Shown: positions 23,269 to 31,227 of the stretch, one piece after another
Numbering within the stretch: position 1 is the stretch's first letter
Layout of the letters: every line of letters starts with the position of its first letter
Assembly (NCBI GenBank): GCA_903875605.1
Contig: CAIQWT010000060.1
Coordinates: 1-64,000, forward strand
Origin: an uncultured Geobacteraceae bacterium
GTDB taxonomy: Bacteria > Desulfobacterota > Desulfuromonadia > Geobacterales > Pseudopelobacteraceae
Reading direction: 5' to 3'
Length of the DNA: 64,000 nt
Program-made: the position numbers and the translations under genes
Notes under the pieces: generated by a model
Seen by the model: the letters and a program-made list of their open reading frames with translations, nothing else
The model's database searches: none
Told to the model about the DNA's origin: nothing

Positions 23269-26178
23269 ATGCCACAGACCGATTATTACAAGTATAACCC
23301 CCTGGTTCACCGGAACCGCAAATTAAGCAAGTCGACTTCAGAGTGGGTACGTTCCTTTTCCTGTGAAGATCTCAAGCCGCTGATTGTCTGTCGTGGCCCG
23401 ATCCGTAAGGAGGCCATGGATGTGTATGAAGAGATGGGGATTTCCCATTACGGCATCCTGCTTTCAGAGAAGGACTCAATTATTTACCCGAACGCACTTG
23501 CACCCGAACTGCGTCAGTTGACCGATTCGCGTCGTGTCCACAGGGTTCCCGATTACAGCGGGGCCAGTAAAGAAGAGCGCGTCGAGCGTATTAACCAGAT
23601 TATCCTGATGGCCAAGGATAATGGATACGATGCCATTTTCGCAGGCTACGGCTTCATGGCCGAAGATGAAGAGTTTGTTGCTGCTATTGAAAAAGCCGGC
23701 CTCAAATTTATCGGACCATGTGCTGCAACCCAGGCCAAAGCAGGTAAAAAGGACGAGGCCAAGCGTACAGCCCTGCTGGTTAACGTCAGTGTTACCCCCG
23801 GTGTCGACAATGTCACCGCCCGTACTCTGATCAAAAAGTTTCCTTCCCGCGAAAAGCTGATTGCTCTGGTCGAAGCCGAAGGTCTGACGTGTGATAAAAA
23901 AGTTTTAGCAGACAAAAAGCTTGCTGTAGAACTTCTTGCCGATCATATCCTGATGGCATCCTACAGTAAAGGTATCGACCTGTTCTCTATTGAAGAGCTC
24001 TGCGCCCAGGTGCAGGCAGAAGCAATTGAACTGTTCCGCAAATATCCGCAGAGTCGCTTCCGTATCAAGGCAATTGGCGGAGGAGGAGGCAAGGGACAGC
24101 GCCTTCTTGGAGCGGCACTGCTCGGCATTAAAAAAGCTGATGAAAAAGCGATTGCCAAAGCTGCTGCCGAAGCTCCTGCTATGGTGCGTGAGGTTCTGAA
24201 CGAAGTTAAGGCCAATGGTGTTGGCGATAACAAAAACGTTCTGATCGAATTGAACATTGAACAGACTCGTCACAACGAGATTCAGCTTCTGGGTAACGGC
24301 GACTGGTGCGTATCTCTTGGTGGACGCGATTGCTCTTTGCAGATGCATGAGCAGAAACTTCTGGAGGTTTCTGTTACTCAGGAAGGTCTGATGACAGCCA
24401 TCGAGAAGGCCAGAGTCGCCGGTCGTGACGCAGAAGTCACCGCTTTGGAAAGCGATCTGAAGGTTCTCGCACGAATGGAAGAGGAGTCAGCCCGTTTTGG
24501 GCAGGCTGTAAAGCTGGATTCCGCGTCAACCTTCGAATGTATCGTTGACCGTGATCGTCACTTCTTCATGGAGGTGAACACCCGTATCCAGGTTGAGCAT
24601 CGCGTAACTGAGCTCTGCTACAGCCTCAAATTTACCAATCCAAACGACAGTAAGGATTTCTTTATCGTCGAATCGCTGGTTGAGGCCATGGCGCTGTTGG
24701 CACGTCACAAGGAAAGACTCCCCAAGCCGGAGCGCATTGTTCGCTTCAACGCCTCGGTTGAGGCCCGCCTCAATGCAACCGATGCCTCCCTGTCGCCACA
24801 TGCCGGTGGTATGATTCGCTACTGGTCTAAGCCGATTAAAGGCGAAGTCCGTGATGATCAGGGCATCAGCATGCTTAACCCCGATACCGGAATTTTTATG
24901 AAATATAAAGTAGCCGGCGCCTACGATTCCAATATTGCCCTGCTACTTACCAAAGGTGATGACCGCCTTGCCAGTTATGAACGCCTCTCTGATGTTTTGT
25001 GCAGTACCACACTGCGCGGCAGTGCACTGGCAACTAATCTTGAATTCCACTATGGACTGGTAAACTGGTTTCTGGGTAGAAACGTAATGGCCAAGCCGAC
25101 GACACGCTTTGTTGTCCCTTACCTGGCGCTGGTCGGTACTCTCAAAGAGGAGGCCAACCGCCTTGATGTTGTGTATGCCTTCTTCCAGATGAAAAAACAC
25201 TATGCCAAGCATGTAGCAGATCAGTATGCAGATCAGCCGGATCTTTGCGCCAAAGAGCTGAAAAATATGTCTTCGCTGCTTGATCGCAAGGGAACTCTTA
25301 TCACCCGCCCTATGGAACGCCTTCTTGGTGATCCGCATCTTCTCTCCGGCTGGTTGAGTATGAATACGAAAAACTTCCGCATCGACAAGGGCAGGGTTGT
25401 CTGGTTGAGAAATCCTCTCGGTGTTCTCAGTGAAACCTACGAATATCTGCATATGAATTATCGCCCGCACAAACCTGCGGCAGAAATTATCTGGGACCAC
25501 GACAATGAACTGCTACAGCAGTCCTTGCACTTTTACCGTACCCTGCGTGAAAAACTCGGTTTAGAGCGGGATGAGTATTTTAAGCTTAACGAACTGGTCA
25601 AGAAGACCAAGCCACAGGCGGGCTTTGACGCAGAAACATGGGAGCAGATCCGTTCCGCACACTATGGTTATGAGGCCGGACTTGAAATGCTCGGGATGTT
25701 ATTCCTGATCGGTGAAAATACTAAATTCTGGGATATGAAGGTTCAGGATGATCTTGAAGTTGTAATCCCCGATTACCTGACAGATCTTGATCTACAGGCC
25801 CGGATGAAAAAAATTCTGGTACCGCCACCGGCAACCAAAGCTGACGAAATCGTCGCTGTCTGCGGCGGGATGTATTACGGTCAGGAAGCACCCGGCCTGC
25901 CGACGTTCGTTCAGGAGGGGATGCATTTTGAAAAAGATCAGCCACTCTACATAATTGAAGTTATGAAAATGTTTAATACCATTCGGGCGACCTTCTCTGG
26001 AACAATCGACAAGATTACCATGGAAGGGGGCAATGGCACTATTGTCCAGAAAGGACAGCCGCTCTTCAAAATCACTCCTGACGAAAAATTCGTTGAAGTT
26101 GATCAGAAAGAGGTTGATCGTGAAAGACGTGAGTGTACAGCCAAGTATCTGAAAGCTGTGCTGCATAATACTTTATAG
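23269..26178 (+). CDS. Biotin carboxylase fused to a biotin carboxyl carrier domain
   Basis: A 969-residue protein that carboxylates its own biotin with ATP and bicarbonate. The N-terminal biotin carboxylase fold shows YDAIFAGYGFMAEDEEF, the ATP-grasp loop RIKAIGGGGGKGQRLL, and the signature FMEVNTRIQVEHRVTE. A long middle region of about 350 residues lacks a recognised catalytic motif. The C-terminal biotinyl domain has the acceptor lysine in IIEVMKMFNTI, followed by GGNGTIVQKGQPLFKI. It is much longer than PccA (about 650) and has no pyruvate carboxylase CT domain. It should pair with the carboxyltransferase just upstream. Confidence 0.87.
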   Translation: MPQTDYYKYNPLVHRNRKLSKSTSEWVRSFSCEDLKPLIVCRGPIRKEAMDVYEEMGISHYGILLSEKDSIIYPNALAPELRQLTDSRRVHRVPDYSGASKEERVERINQIILMAKDNGYDAIFAGYGFMAEDEEFVAAIEKAGLKFIGPCAATQAKAGKKDEAKRTALLVNVSVTPGVDNVTARTLIKKFPSREKLIALVEAEGLTCDKKVLADKKLAVELLADHILMASYSKGIDLFSIEELCAQVQAEAIELFRKYPQSRFRIKAIGGGGGKGQRLLGAALLGIKKADEKAIAKAAAEAPAMVREVLNEVKANGVGDNKNVLIELNIEQTRHNEIQLLGNGDWCVSLGGRDCSLQMHEQKLLEVSVTQEGLMTAIEKARVAGRDAEVTALESDLKVLARMEEESARFGQAVKLDSASTFECIVDRDRHFFMEVNTRIQVEHRVTELCYSLKFTNPNDSKDFFIVESLVEAMALLARHKERLPKPERIVRFNASVEARLNATDASLSPHAGGMIRYWSKPIKGEVRDDQGISMLNPDTGIFMKYKVAGAYDSNIALLLTKGDDRLASYERLSDVLCSTTLRGSALATNLEFHYGLVNWFLGRNVMAKPTTRFVVPYLALVGTLKEEANRLDVVYAFFQMKKHYAKHVADQYADQPDLCAKELKNMSSLLDRKGTLITRPMERLLGDPHLLSGWLSMNTKNFRIDKGRVVWLRNPLGVLSETYEYLHMNYRPHKPAAEIIWDHDNELLQQSLHFYRTLREKLGLERDEYFKLNELVKKTKPQAGFDAETWEQIRSAHYGYEAGLEMLGMLFLIGENTKFWDMKVQDDLEVVIPDYLTDLDLQARMKKILVPPPATKADEIVAVCGGMYYGQEAPGLPTFVQEGMHFEKDQPLYIIEVMKMFNTIRATFSGTIDKITMEGGNGTIVQKGQPLFKITPDEKFVEVDQKEVDRERRECTAKYLKAVLHNTL

Positions 26179-26207
26179 GCGATAGTATCATGTAATTTAG
26201 AAGTTTA

Positions 26208-26247
26208 GGCCAGGGCGGGGAGTGCAACTTCTCCCCTGGCTTTTTTT
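26208..26247 (+). terminator. Rho-independent terminator after the biotin carboxylase gene
   Basis: GCCAGGGCGGGGA pairs imperfectly with TCCCCTGGC across a short loop, followed by seven T. The mutase gene therefore may have its own transcript start or depend on read-through. Confidence 0.75.
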
Positions 26248-26270
26248 GGATTTGAAAACGGCAGTTATAA

Positions 26271-26384
26271 ACACAGAGACCCGGGGACACAGAGAAGTTC
26301 AAAAATGAAACCTTTCTGGATTAACCTATTAATTAACTTTTTTAGTGTTGTCTTTCTCAGAGACTCAGTGTCTCTGTGTTAATA
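26271..26384. repeat. Intergenic inverted repeat, copy 4 (biotin carboxylase/mutase)
   Basis: Left arm ACACAGAGACCCGGGGACAC and AGAGAAG at 26271-26297; right arm CTTTCTCAGAGACTCAGTG and TCTCTGTGTT at 26352-26380, reaching AATA by 26384. The arms are imperfect complements separated by about 55 bp of AT-rich sequence. Confidence 0.75.
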
Positions 26385-26428
26385 AATTCTTTAAAATAAT
26401 TACAATACCAGTAAAAGGGGACACTTAT

Positions 26429-28081
26429 ATGAGCATCGACGACAGCAAGCAGAAGTGGGACGAAAAAGTTGCCAAAAGCATCGCCAAATCACCAGAGCGT
26501 ATGGATCCGTTCCTGACGACTTCCAATATCGAGATGGAACGTTGCTTTACCCCCGGTTTCGATTATCCCGGTTATGAAGAACAGCTGGGACTGCCGGGCG
26601 AATACCCTTACACCCGTGGCGTGCAGCCGACCATGTACCGAGGTCGTTTCTGGACTATGCGTCAGTACGCCGGTTTCGGTACGGCCAAAGAATCCAACGA
26701 GCGCTACAAATACCTCCTCTCTGCCGGACAGACCGGGCTTTCAATCGCCTTTGACCTGCCAACCCAGATGGGCTATGACTCCGACGCCGGCATGAGCCTT
26801 GGTGAAGTCGGTAAAGTCGGTGTCGCGATTGATTCATTGGCTGATATGGAAATCCTTTTTGACGGCATTCCGCTCGACAAGGTTTCCACCTCCATGACGA
26901 TCAACTCAACTGCCGCCATCCTGCTCTGCATGTATATAGCCGTTGCAGAAAAACAGGGTGTGTCCGCCGACAAAATTTCAGGCACGATCCAGAATGACAT
27001 CCTCAAAGAGTACATGGCCCGCGGTACATACATTTATCCGCCAAAAGAATCCATGAGGATCATCACCGACATCTTTGCTTACTGTAAAGACAATGTCCCC
27101 AAGTGGAACACCATATCCATCTCCGGCTACCATATCCGTGAAGCCGGTTCCAGCGCAGTACAGGAAGTAGCCTTTACCCTGGCTGACGGCATCGCATACG
27201 TTGAGGCGGCTATTAAAGTCGGCATGGATGTTGATGAATTCGCCCCGCGTCTGGCATTCTTTTTCAATGCCCATAACAACCTCTTTGAAGAGGTCGCCAA
27301 GTTCCGCGCCGCCCGCCGAATCTGGGGTAAAATCATGAAGGAGCGCTTTGGCGCCAAAGATCCAAAATCACAGATGCTGCGCTTCCATACCCAGACAGCC
27401 GGTTGCACATTGACAGCCCAGCAGCCGGACAACAACATCATGCGCGTCACCATCCAGGCACTATCCGCTGTGCTTGGCGGCACCCAGTCGCTGCACACCA
27501 ACTCCCGTGACGAAGCACTGGCATTGCCGACAGAGGATTCAGTCCGTATTGCTCTGCGTACCCAGCAGGTAATCGCCTATGAATCAGGTGCGGCAGACAG
27601 TATCGACCCGCTGGCCGGATCATTCCTGGTTGAGTCATTGACCGATCAGATCGAAAAGGAAGCGCTAGCATATATTGAAAAAATAGACAAACTTGGTGGC
27701 GCTGTAGAAGCGATCTCACGCGGTTTTCAGCAGAAAGAGATTCAGGACTCAGCCTACGCATATCAGAAAGCCATCGAAAAGGATCAGTTGATCATCGTTG
27801 GTGTCAACAAGTTTACCGTCAAGGAAGCAGCTCCGACCGGCCTGTTGAGAGTTAAGGAAGAGGTGGAGATATCCCAGAAAGCATCACTGGCCGCCTTGAA
27901 GTCCGGACGTGACAATACAGCGGTCACCGCATCGCTGGCGTCGCTTGAAGCAGCAGCAAGAAGCACAGAGAACCTGATGCCGCACATTCTGGCAGCGGTC
28001 AATACCTATGCAACACTGGGCGAGATTGCCGATGTTTTTAGAGTTGTGTTCGGCAAACATACGGAGACAGTAGTTTTGTAA
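26429..28081 (+). CDS. Methylmalonyl-CoA mutase, catalytic (large) subunit
   Basis: B12-dependent interconversion of succinyl-CoA and methylmalonyl-CoA. The 550-residue protein covers only the TIM-barrel catalytic domain: [30 protein letters not shown] (in pieces), [58 protein letters not shown], and [16 protein letters not shown]. The DxHxxG cobalamin-binding domain is missing, so this is the split type needing a separate B12-binding subunit, which is not in the window. AAGGGG precedes the ATG at 26429; the longer frame from 26345 is not supported. Confidence 0.93.
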   Translation: MSIDDSKQKWDEKVAKSIAKSPERMDPFLTTSNIEMERCFTPGFDYPGYEEQLGLPGEYPYTRGVQPTMYRGRFWTMRQYAGFGTAKESNERYKYLLSAGQTGLSIAFDLPTQMGYDSDAGMSLGEVGKVGVAIDSLADMEILFDGIPLDKVSTSMTINSTAAILLCMYIAVAEKQGVSADKISGTIQNDILKEYMARGTYIYPPKESMRIITDIFAYCKDNVPKWNTISISGYHIREAGSSAVQEVAFTLADGIAYVEAAIKVGMDVDEFAPRLAFFFNAHNNLFEEVAKFRAARRIWGKIMKERFGAKDPKSQMLRFHTQTAGCTLTAQQPDNNIMRVTIQALSAVLGGTQSLHTNSRDEALALPTEDSVRIALRTQQVIAYESGAADSIDPLAGSFLVESLTDQIEKEALAYIEKIDKLGGAVEAISRGFQQKEIQDSAYAYQKAIEKDQLIIVGVNKFTVKEAAPTGLLRVKEEVEISQKASLAALKSGRDNTAVTASLASLEAAARSTENLMPHILAAVNTYATLGEIADVFRVVFGKHTETVVL

Positions 28082-28494
28082 TGAGCGTAATAACACGGAG
28101 GAACGGAGAGCACAGAGAACAACTTATAGACGCAGATCTTACTGATTTGATCATAGGCAAAGCCATGATTGTCCATAGCTATCTCGGTCCAGGCCTACTT
28201 GAATCTGTGTATGAAACTTGTCTAGCCTATGAATTAAAAGAAGCCGGTCTGAATGTAGAACGGCAGAAAATATTGCCAGTCAAATACAAAGCAATTATTC
28301 TTGATAATGGCCTTAAAATGGATATGGTTATAGAAAACAGGGTAGTTGTTGAGTTGAAGTGTGTTGAAAAAAGTATGCCTGTTCACGAGGCCCAACTATA
28401 TACCTAACTCAAACTTTCAGGACATAGGGTGGGTTTCATTTTTAATTTTTACACCAGGCACCTCAAAGACGGTATGAAAAGAATGGTGATGTAA
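28081..28494 (+). pseudogene. GxxExxY protein (PD-(D/E)XK-like), interrupted by one stop codon
   Basis: The family is named for its motif, here GPGLLESVYE. Further downstream are KMDMVIENRVVVELK (Asp then ExK, the PD-(D/E)XK nuclease pattern) and HEAQLYT. A TAA at 28405-28407 ends the frame, but the next codons continue the family consensus without any shift: LKLSGHRVGFIFNFYTRHLKD, ending at TAA 28492-28494. A Tyr codon has mutated to stop. The first codons (VITRRNGEHREQ) are translated from the left inverted-repeat arm. The start codon overlaps the mutase stop (ATG at 28081). It may be a recent pseudogene or, less likely, a read-through or truncated product. Confidence 0.82.
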
Positions 28495-28734
28495 TTCAGT
28501 AAAATACTGTAATAACTAGGATGAGCAGAGGCAGGTAAGTTGAATATGTAAAAAATAATATGGAATTAGCGGATAAAATCCATATTCTCGTATATTTCAG
28601 CATGACCTGTTTATAAGTTAATATGCTTCTTGTTTAAGTGAGATAATGACTGCAGTTCCAGTTGTTTCTTATGTTTTGGAAGTTACATCTGTTTTTGATT
28701 TTGACTTCTCTGTGTACTCCGTTCCTCCGTGTTA
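28091..28734. mobile_element. Candidate IR-bounded GxxExxY element (repeat copy 5, expanded)
   Basis: Left arm at 28091-28117 (TAACACGGAGGAACGGAG then AGCACAGAG) and right arm at 28708-28734 are inverted complements matching at 25 of 27 positions, the best-matched pair of the family. Instead of a short loop the arms enclose about 590 bp with a GxxExxY gene. The other four copies have the same arms with loops of 11 to about 90 bp. The element lies between the mutase and epimerase genes. Mobility is an inference from this layout; no target duplication was identified. Confidence 0.5.
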
Positions 28735-28751
28735 TTAAAAAAGGATATGAA

Positions 28752-29156
28752 ATGCTTACTAAAATCAATCACATAGGCATCGCTGTAAAGTCACTAGACG
28801 ATGCCATCCCGTTTTATCGCGATAACCTCCGTATGGCTTTTGCCGGTATCGAAGAAGTTGCCGAACAGAAAGTACGTGTCGCCATGCTGGAAATCGGTGA
28901 ATCTAAAATAGAACTATTGGAGCCGACCTCCGAGGAAAGTCCTGTCGCAAAATTCATCGAGAAGAACGGCTCCGGTATTCACCACATCGCTTATGAGGTT
29001 GTCGATATTGAAGCGGCAATAGCTGCTCTCCTTGCAGGCGGGGCCCGTATGATAGACGAAAAGCCCCGTGGTGGTGCACATGGGGCACGCATTGCTTTTA
29101 TTCACCCTAAGAGCAGTGGAGGTGTGTTGACCGAGCTATGCCAGGTGGGTCACTAA
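28752..29156 (+). CDS. mce: Methylmalonyl-CoA epimerase
   Basis: Converts (R)- to (S)-methylmalonyl-CoA, linking carboxylase and mutase. The 134-residue VOC-fold protein has two beta-alpha-beta units: INHIGIAVKSLDDAIPFY (first metal His) and SGIHHIAYEVVDIEAAIAAL, with ESKIELLEPT and GVLTELCQ providing the acidic ligands. AAGGA precedes the ATG at 28752. The frame upstream of it is repeat-derived and not part of the protein. It completes the propionyl-CoA/succinyl-CoA module but is separated from the mutase by the GxxExxY element. Confidence 0.93.
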   Translation: MLTKINHIGIAVKSLDDAIPFYRDNLRMAFAGIEEVAEQKVRVAMLEIGESKIELLEPTSEESPVAKFIEKNGSGIHHIAYEVVDIEAAIAALLAGGARMIDEKPRGGAHGARIAFIHPKSSGGVLTELCQVGH

Positions 29157-29227
29157 AATAAAAAACGTTGTAAACACGTGATTACCCTTCATAAACGCAG
29201 GGTTACAATCTTAATGTGAATTTTGTG

Positions 29228-29255
29228 TTGACATATGTTTTATTTGTTGTATATT
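29228..29255 (+). promoter_or_regulatory. Sigma-70-type promoter for the porin gene
   Basis: TTGACA at 29228-29233, 16 bp, TATATT at 29250-29255. It predicts a start near 29262 and a leader of about 345 nt before the porin ATG. Confidence 0.6.
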
Positions 29256-29407
29256 CCACCCATTCAAATAGAACGAGCTGAGACTAACGAACCTAGAAGT
29301 AGCTAACCGATTAGTATTACTGAGAACCAGCATTGCTGGCAGCAAAGACCGGGAGCGAACAAACTGTGAACGTTTCAGAAAACAAAATTACATGCGTAGT
29401 TATAATT

Positions 29408-29449
29408 ATACCTTTAGGCATCCGTGATTGACGGGATGCTTAAAGGTAT
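29408..29449 (+). promoter_or_regulatory. Strong hairpin in the porin leader (attenuator or sRNA terminator)
   Basis: ACCTTTAGGCATCC (from 29410) pairs with GGGATGCTTAAAGGT (to 29447) with one G-U pair, extended by two A-T pairs on the outside. The loop is nine bases, and ATTTGTGTTT follows. It divides the leader into an upstream ~150-nt segment and a downstream ~160-nt segment before the ribosome site. The segment 29260-29400 has no ORF of note. Confidence 0.55.
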
Positions 29450-29606
29450 TTGTGTTTAATGAACATTTGAATCTGATGGCGAAGTTGTTTGAGAGGTTCA
29501 GGCCAAATTTACTACGAAAGGTGGTGATCAACGGCATCAAGCTTATCTGACAGTACGTTAACCGCAGTTGTACAAGCAACTAAACATAAAAATGGGAGGA
29601 ACACAC

Positions 29607-30989
29607 ATGAATTTTAAAAAAACAGTAGCAATCGCAGCAGCAGCAGGTGCTCTCGCAGCAGTTTCCGTACCGGCAATGGCATTTGAGAACGAGTTCCACG
29701 GTATGTACCGCCTGCGTGCAATCATGTCAAACTTTGAAAACGCAAATGCTGGTGTTGTGCTGGCCAAAGACGCACCTACCGCTTCAGTTTTCGAGCAGCG
29801 CGCACGTCTGCAGTATACTGCGAAAGCCAGTGATGACCTGAAACTTGTTACCCACTTTGAAATTGACTCCAGTTGGGGCGATACAGCCTACAACAACGGC
29901 CGTGGCTTCGGTGGTGGACAGGGTGCTGATACAGTCAACATAGAGACAAAGCATGTCTATCTTGATTGGAACTGCCCACTGACCGGTGCTAATGTTAAAG
30001 CCGGTATCCAGCCGATAGTTGACGCATACAAGGGTATATTCATCAATGACGACGTTGCTGGTATTTTTGCGTCTAAAAAAATCGGTGCAGTTACCGCAAC
30101 TGCCGGTTTCTCACGCCTGCAGGATGCTAACCGTACGACTTCAGCTCCTACAACAGCTGGCGGAGTTGCATTTGAAACAGCCAACCCAACTGGCAAGAAT
30201 ACTCTTGACCTTTATGTACTTGATGGCAAATTTGCTGTTTCAAAAGACCTTACAGTTGGCGGTTCATACTACCTCCTCCGCAACAATCTTACTTTAAGCC
30301 GCGGCGATACTATGGATCTTCACATGGTTGGTGCCAACGCTTCTGCTAAATTGGGTATTGTTACAGCGGACGCTTTCCTGGCATATCAGGGAGGCAGTGA
30401 ACTTGCAGCTACAGGTAGAGATTTAGCTGCGTATGCTGCACAGGTCGGTGTTAAGGCTAATCTTGACAAAGCAGGAGTTGTCCGTGCTAACGTGCTTTAT
30501 GCTTCCGGTGGCAAATCAAGCGACACTAAAGCTAAAGCATGGCAGAACACAACCAGCGGCGATACACTGGCAACATCTTCAAACACTTTTTATGACTCCA
30601 AAATGGTTCTCATGATGAGAAATGTTGTTAATATGGATACAGATAAGGCAATCGTTCAGACAATCAACAATGGTAATAGAGGCGTTACGCTTCTGACCGT
30701 TGGTTATGATGCTACGATTTCCGATAAATTAGGTGCATCAGCCAACATTGGCTATGCAATGGCCAGCCAGAAGCAGGTTGGTGCTACAGCTGCTCTGTCC
30801 GATAAATCCACCGCACTCGGTACCGAGATTAACGCTCAGATCGACTACAAAATGTTCAGTAACTTGACCACCAGCTTAACTGGCGCATATGTTATTCTCG
30901 GCGACGGCAAAAAGTATGCAAATGCTGCCGCTACTGTTAAAAACGACAATCCTTACCTGACATCAGTAATGTTTAACTACACATTCTAA
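29607..30989 (+). CDS. Outer-membrane porin-like beta barrel
   Basis: A 460-residue outer-membrane protein. The signal peptide (NFKKTVAIAAAAGALAAVS, cleavage after AMA near residue 23) is followed by alternating amphipathic strands (QRARLQYTAKASDDLKLVTHFEID split, KHVYLDWNCPLTGANVKAGIQ) and a terminal FNYTF, the C-terminal aromatic signal for barrel insertion. It resembles the large porins abundant in Geobacter outer membranes. GGGAGGA precedes the ATG at 29607. High expression is suggested by the good promoter, long leader and following terminator. Confidence 0.8.
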   Translation: MNFKKTVAIAAAAGALAAVSVPAMAFENEFHGMYRLRAIMSNFENANAGVVLAKDAPTASVFEQRARLQYTAKASDDLKLVTHFEIDSSWGDTAYNNGRGFGGGQGADTVNIETKHVYLDWNCPLTGANVKAGIQPIVDAYKGIFINDDVAGIFASKKIGAVTATAGFSRLQDANRTTSAPTTAGGVAFETANPTGKNTLDLYVLDGKFAVSKDLTVGGSYYLLRNNLTLSRGDTMDLHMVGANASAKLGIVTADAFLAYQGGSELAATGRDLAAYAAQVGVKANLDKAGVVRANVLYASGGKSSDTKAKAWQNTTSGDTLATSSNTFYDSKMVLMMRNVVNMDTDKAIVQTINNGNRGVTLLTVGYDATISDKLGASANIGYAMASQKQVGATAALSDKSTALGTEINAQIDYKMFSNLTTSLTGAYVILGDGKKYANAAATVKNDNPYLTSVMFNYTF

Positions 30990-31012
30990 TCAGCGTTTCA
31001 CAAGTAGTCCTG

Positions 31013-31039
31013 AAGGGCGGGAGAAATCCCGCCCTTTTT
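31013..31039 (+). terminator. Rho-independent terminator after the porin gene
   Basis: GGGCGGGA-GAAA-TCCCGCCC hairpin followed by TTTTT, 24 bp after the porin stop codon. Confidence 0.9.
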
Positions 31040-31148
31040 GCGTTTGTGCAATCGGTAAATATTGAACCTCCTTTCTAAGAACTTATACTAAAGGCGTTGT
31101 CTTCGAGGTTGTGTAAGCATCCAATTACCGTCATTGAGTTGGTGCAGA

Positions 31149-31170
31149 AGAGCAATGTGCTCTTTTTTTT
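31149..31170 (+). terminator. Second terminator between porin and propeller genes
   Basis: AGAGCA-ATG-TGCTCT followed by seven T. Since the porin already ends at 31039, this either backs it up or ends a short transcript of unknown nature from the 110 bp between them. Confidence 0.7.
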
Positions 31171-31227
31171 GACCTGACAAAGGGTTTGTGCGATACTCCG
31201 CGAACTGAAACTCTATCTGGAGGAAAT

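Noticed and set aside
24943..25500. 185-codon antisense frame inside the biotin carboxylase gene
   Set aside because: Shadow of the real gene; composition is not protein-like and there is no start context.
26180..26428. Cobalamin riboswitch before the B12-dependent mutase
   Set aside because: The gap is filled by a terminator and repeat copy 4; I see no B12-box-like sequence.
17674..28734. Repeated ACACAGAG/CTCTGTGT blocks as a CRISPR array
   Set aside because: The units are inverted, irregularly spaced by kilobases, sit between different genes, and have no spacer pattern or cas genes.
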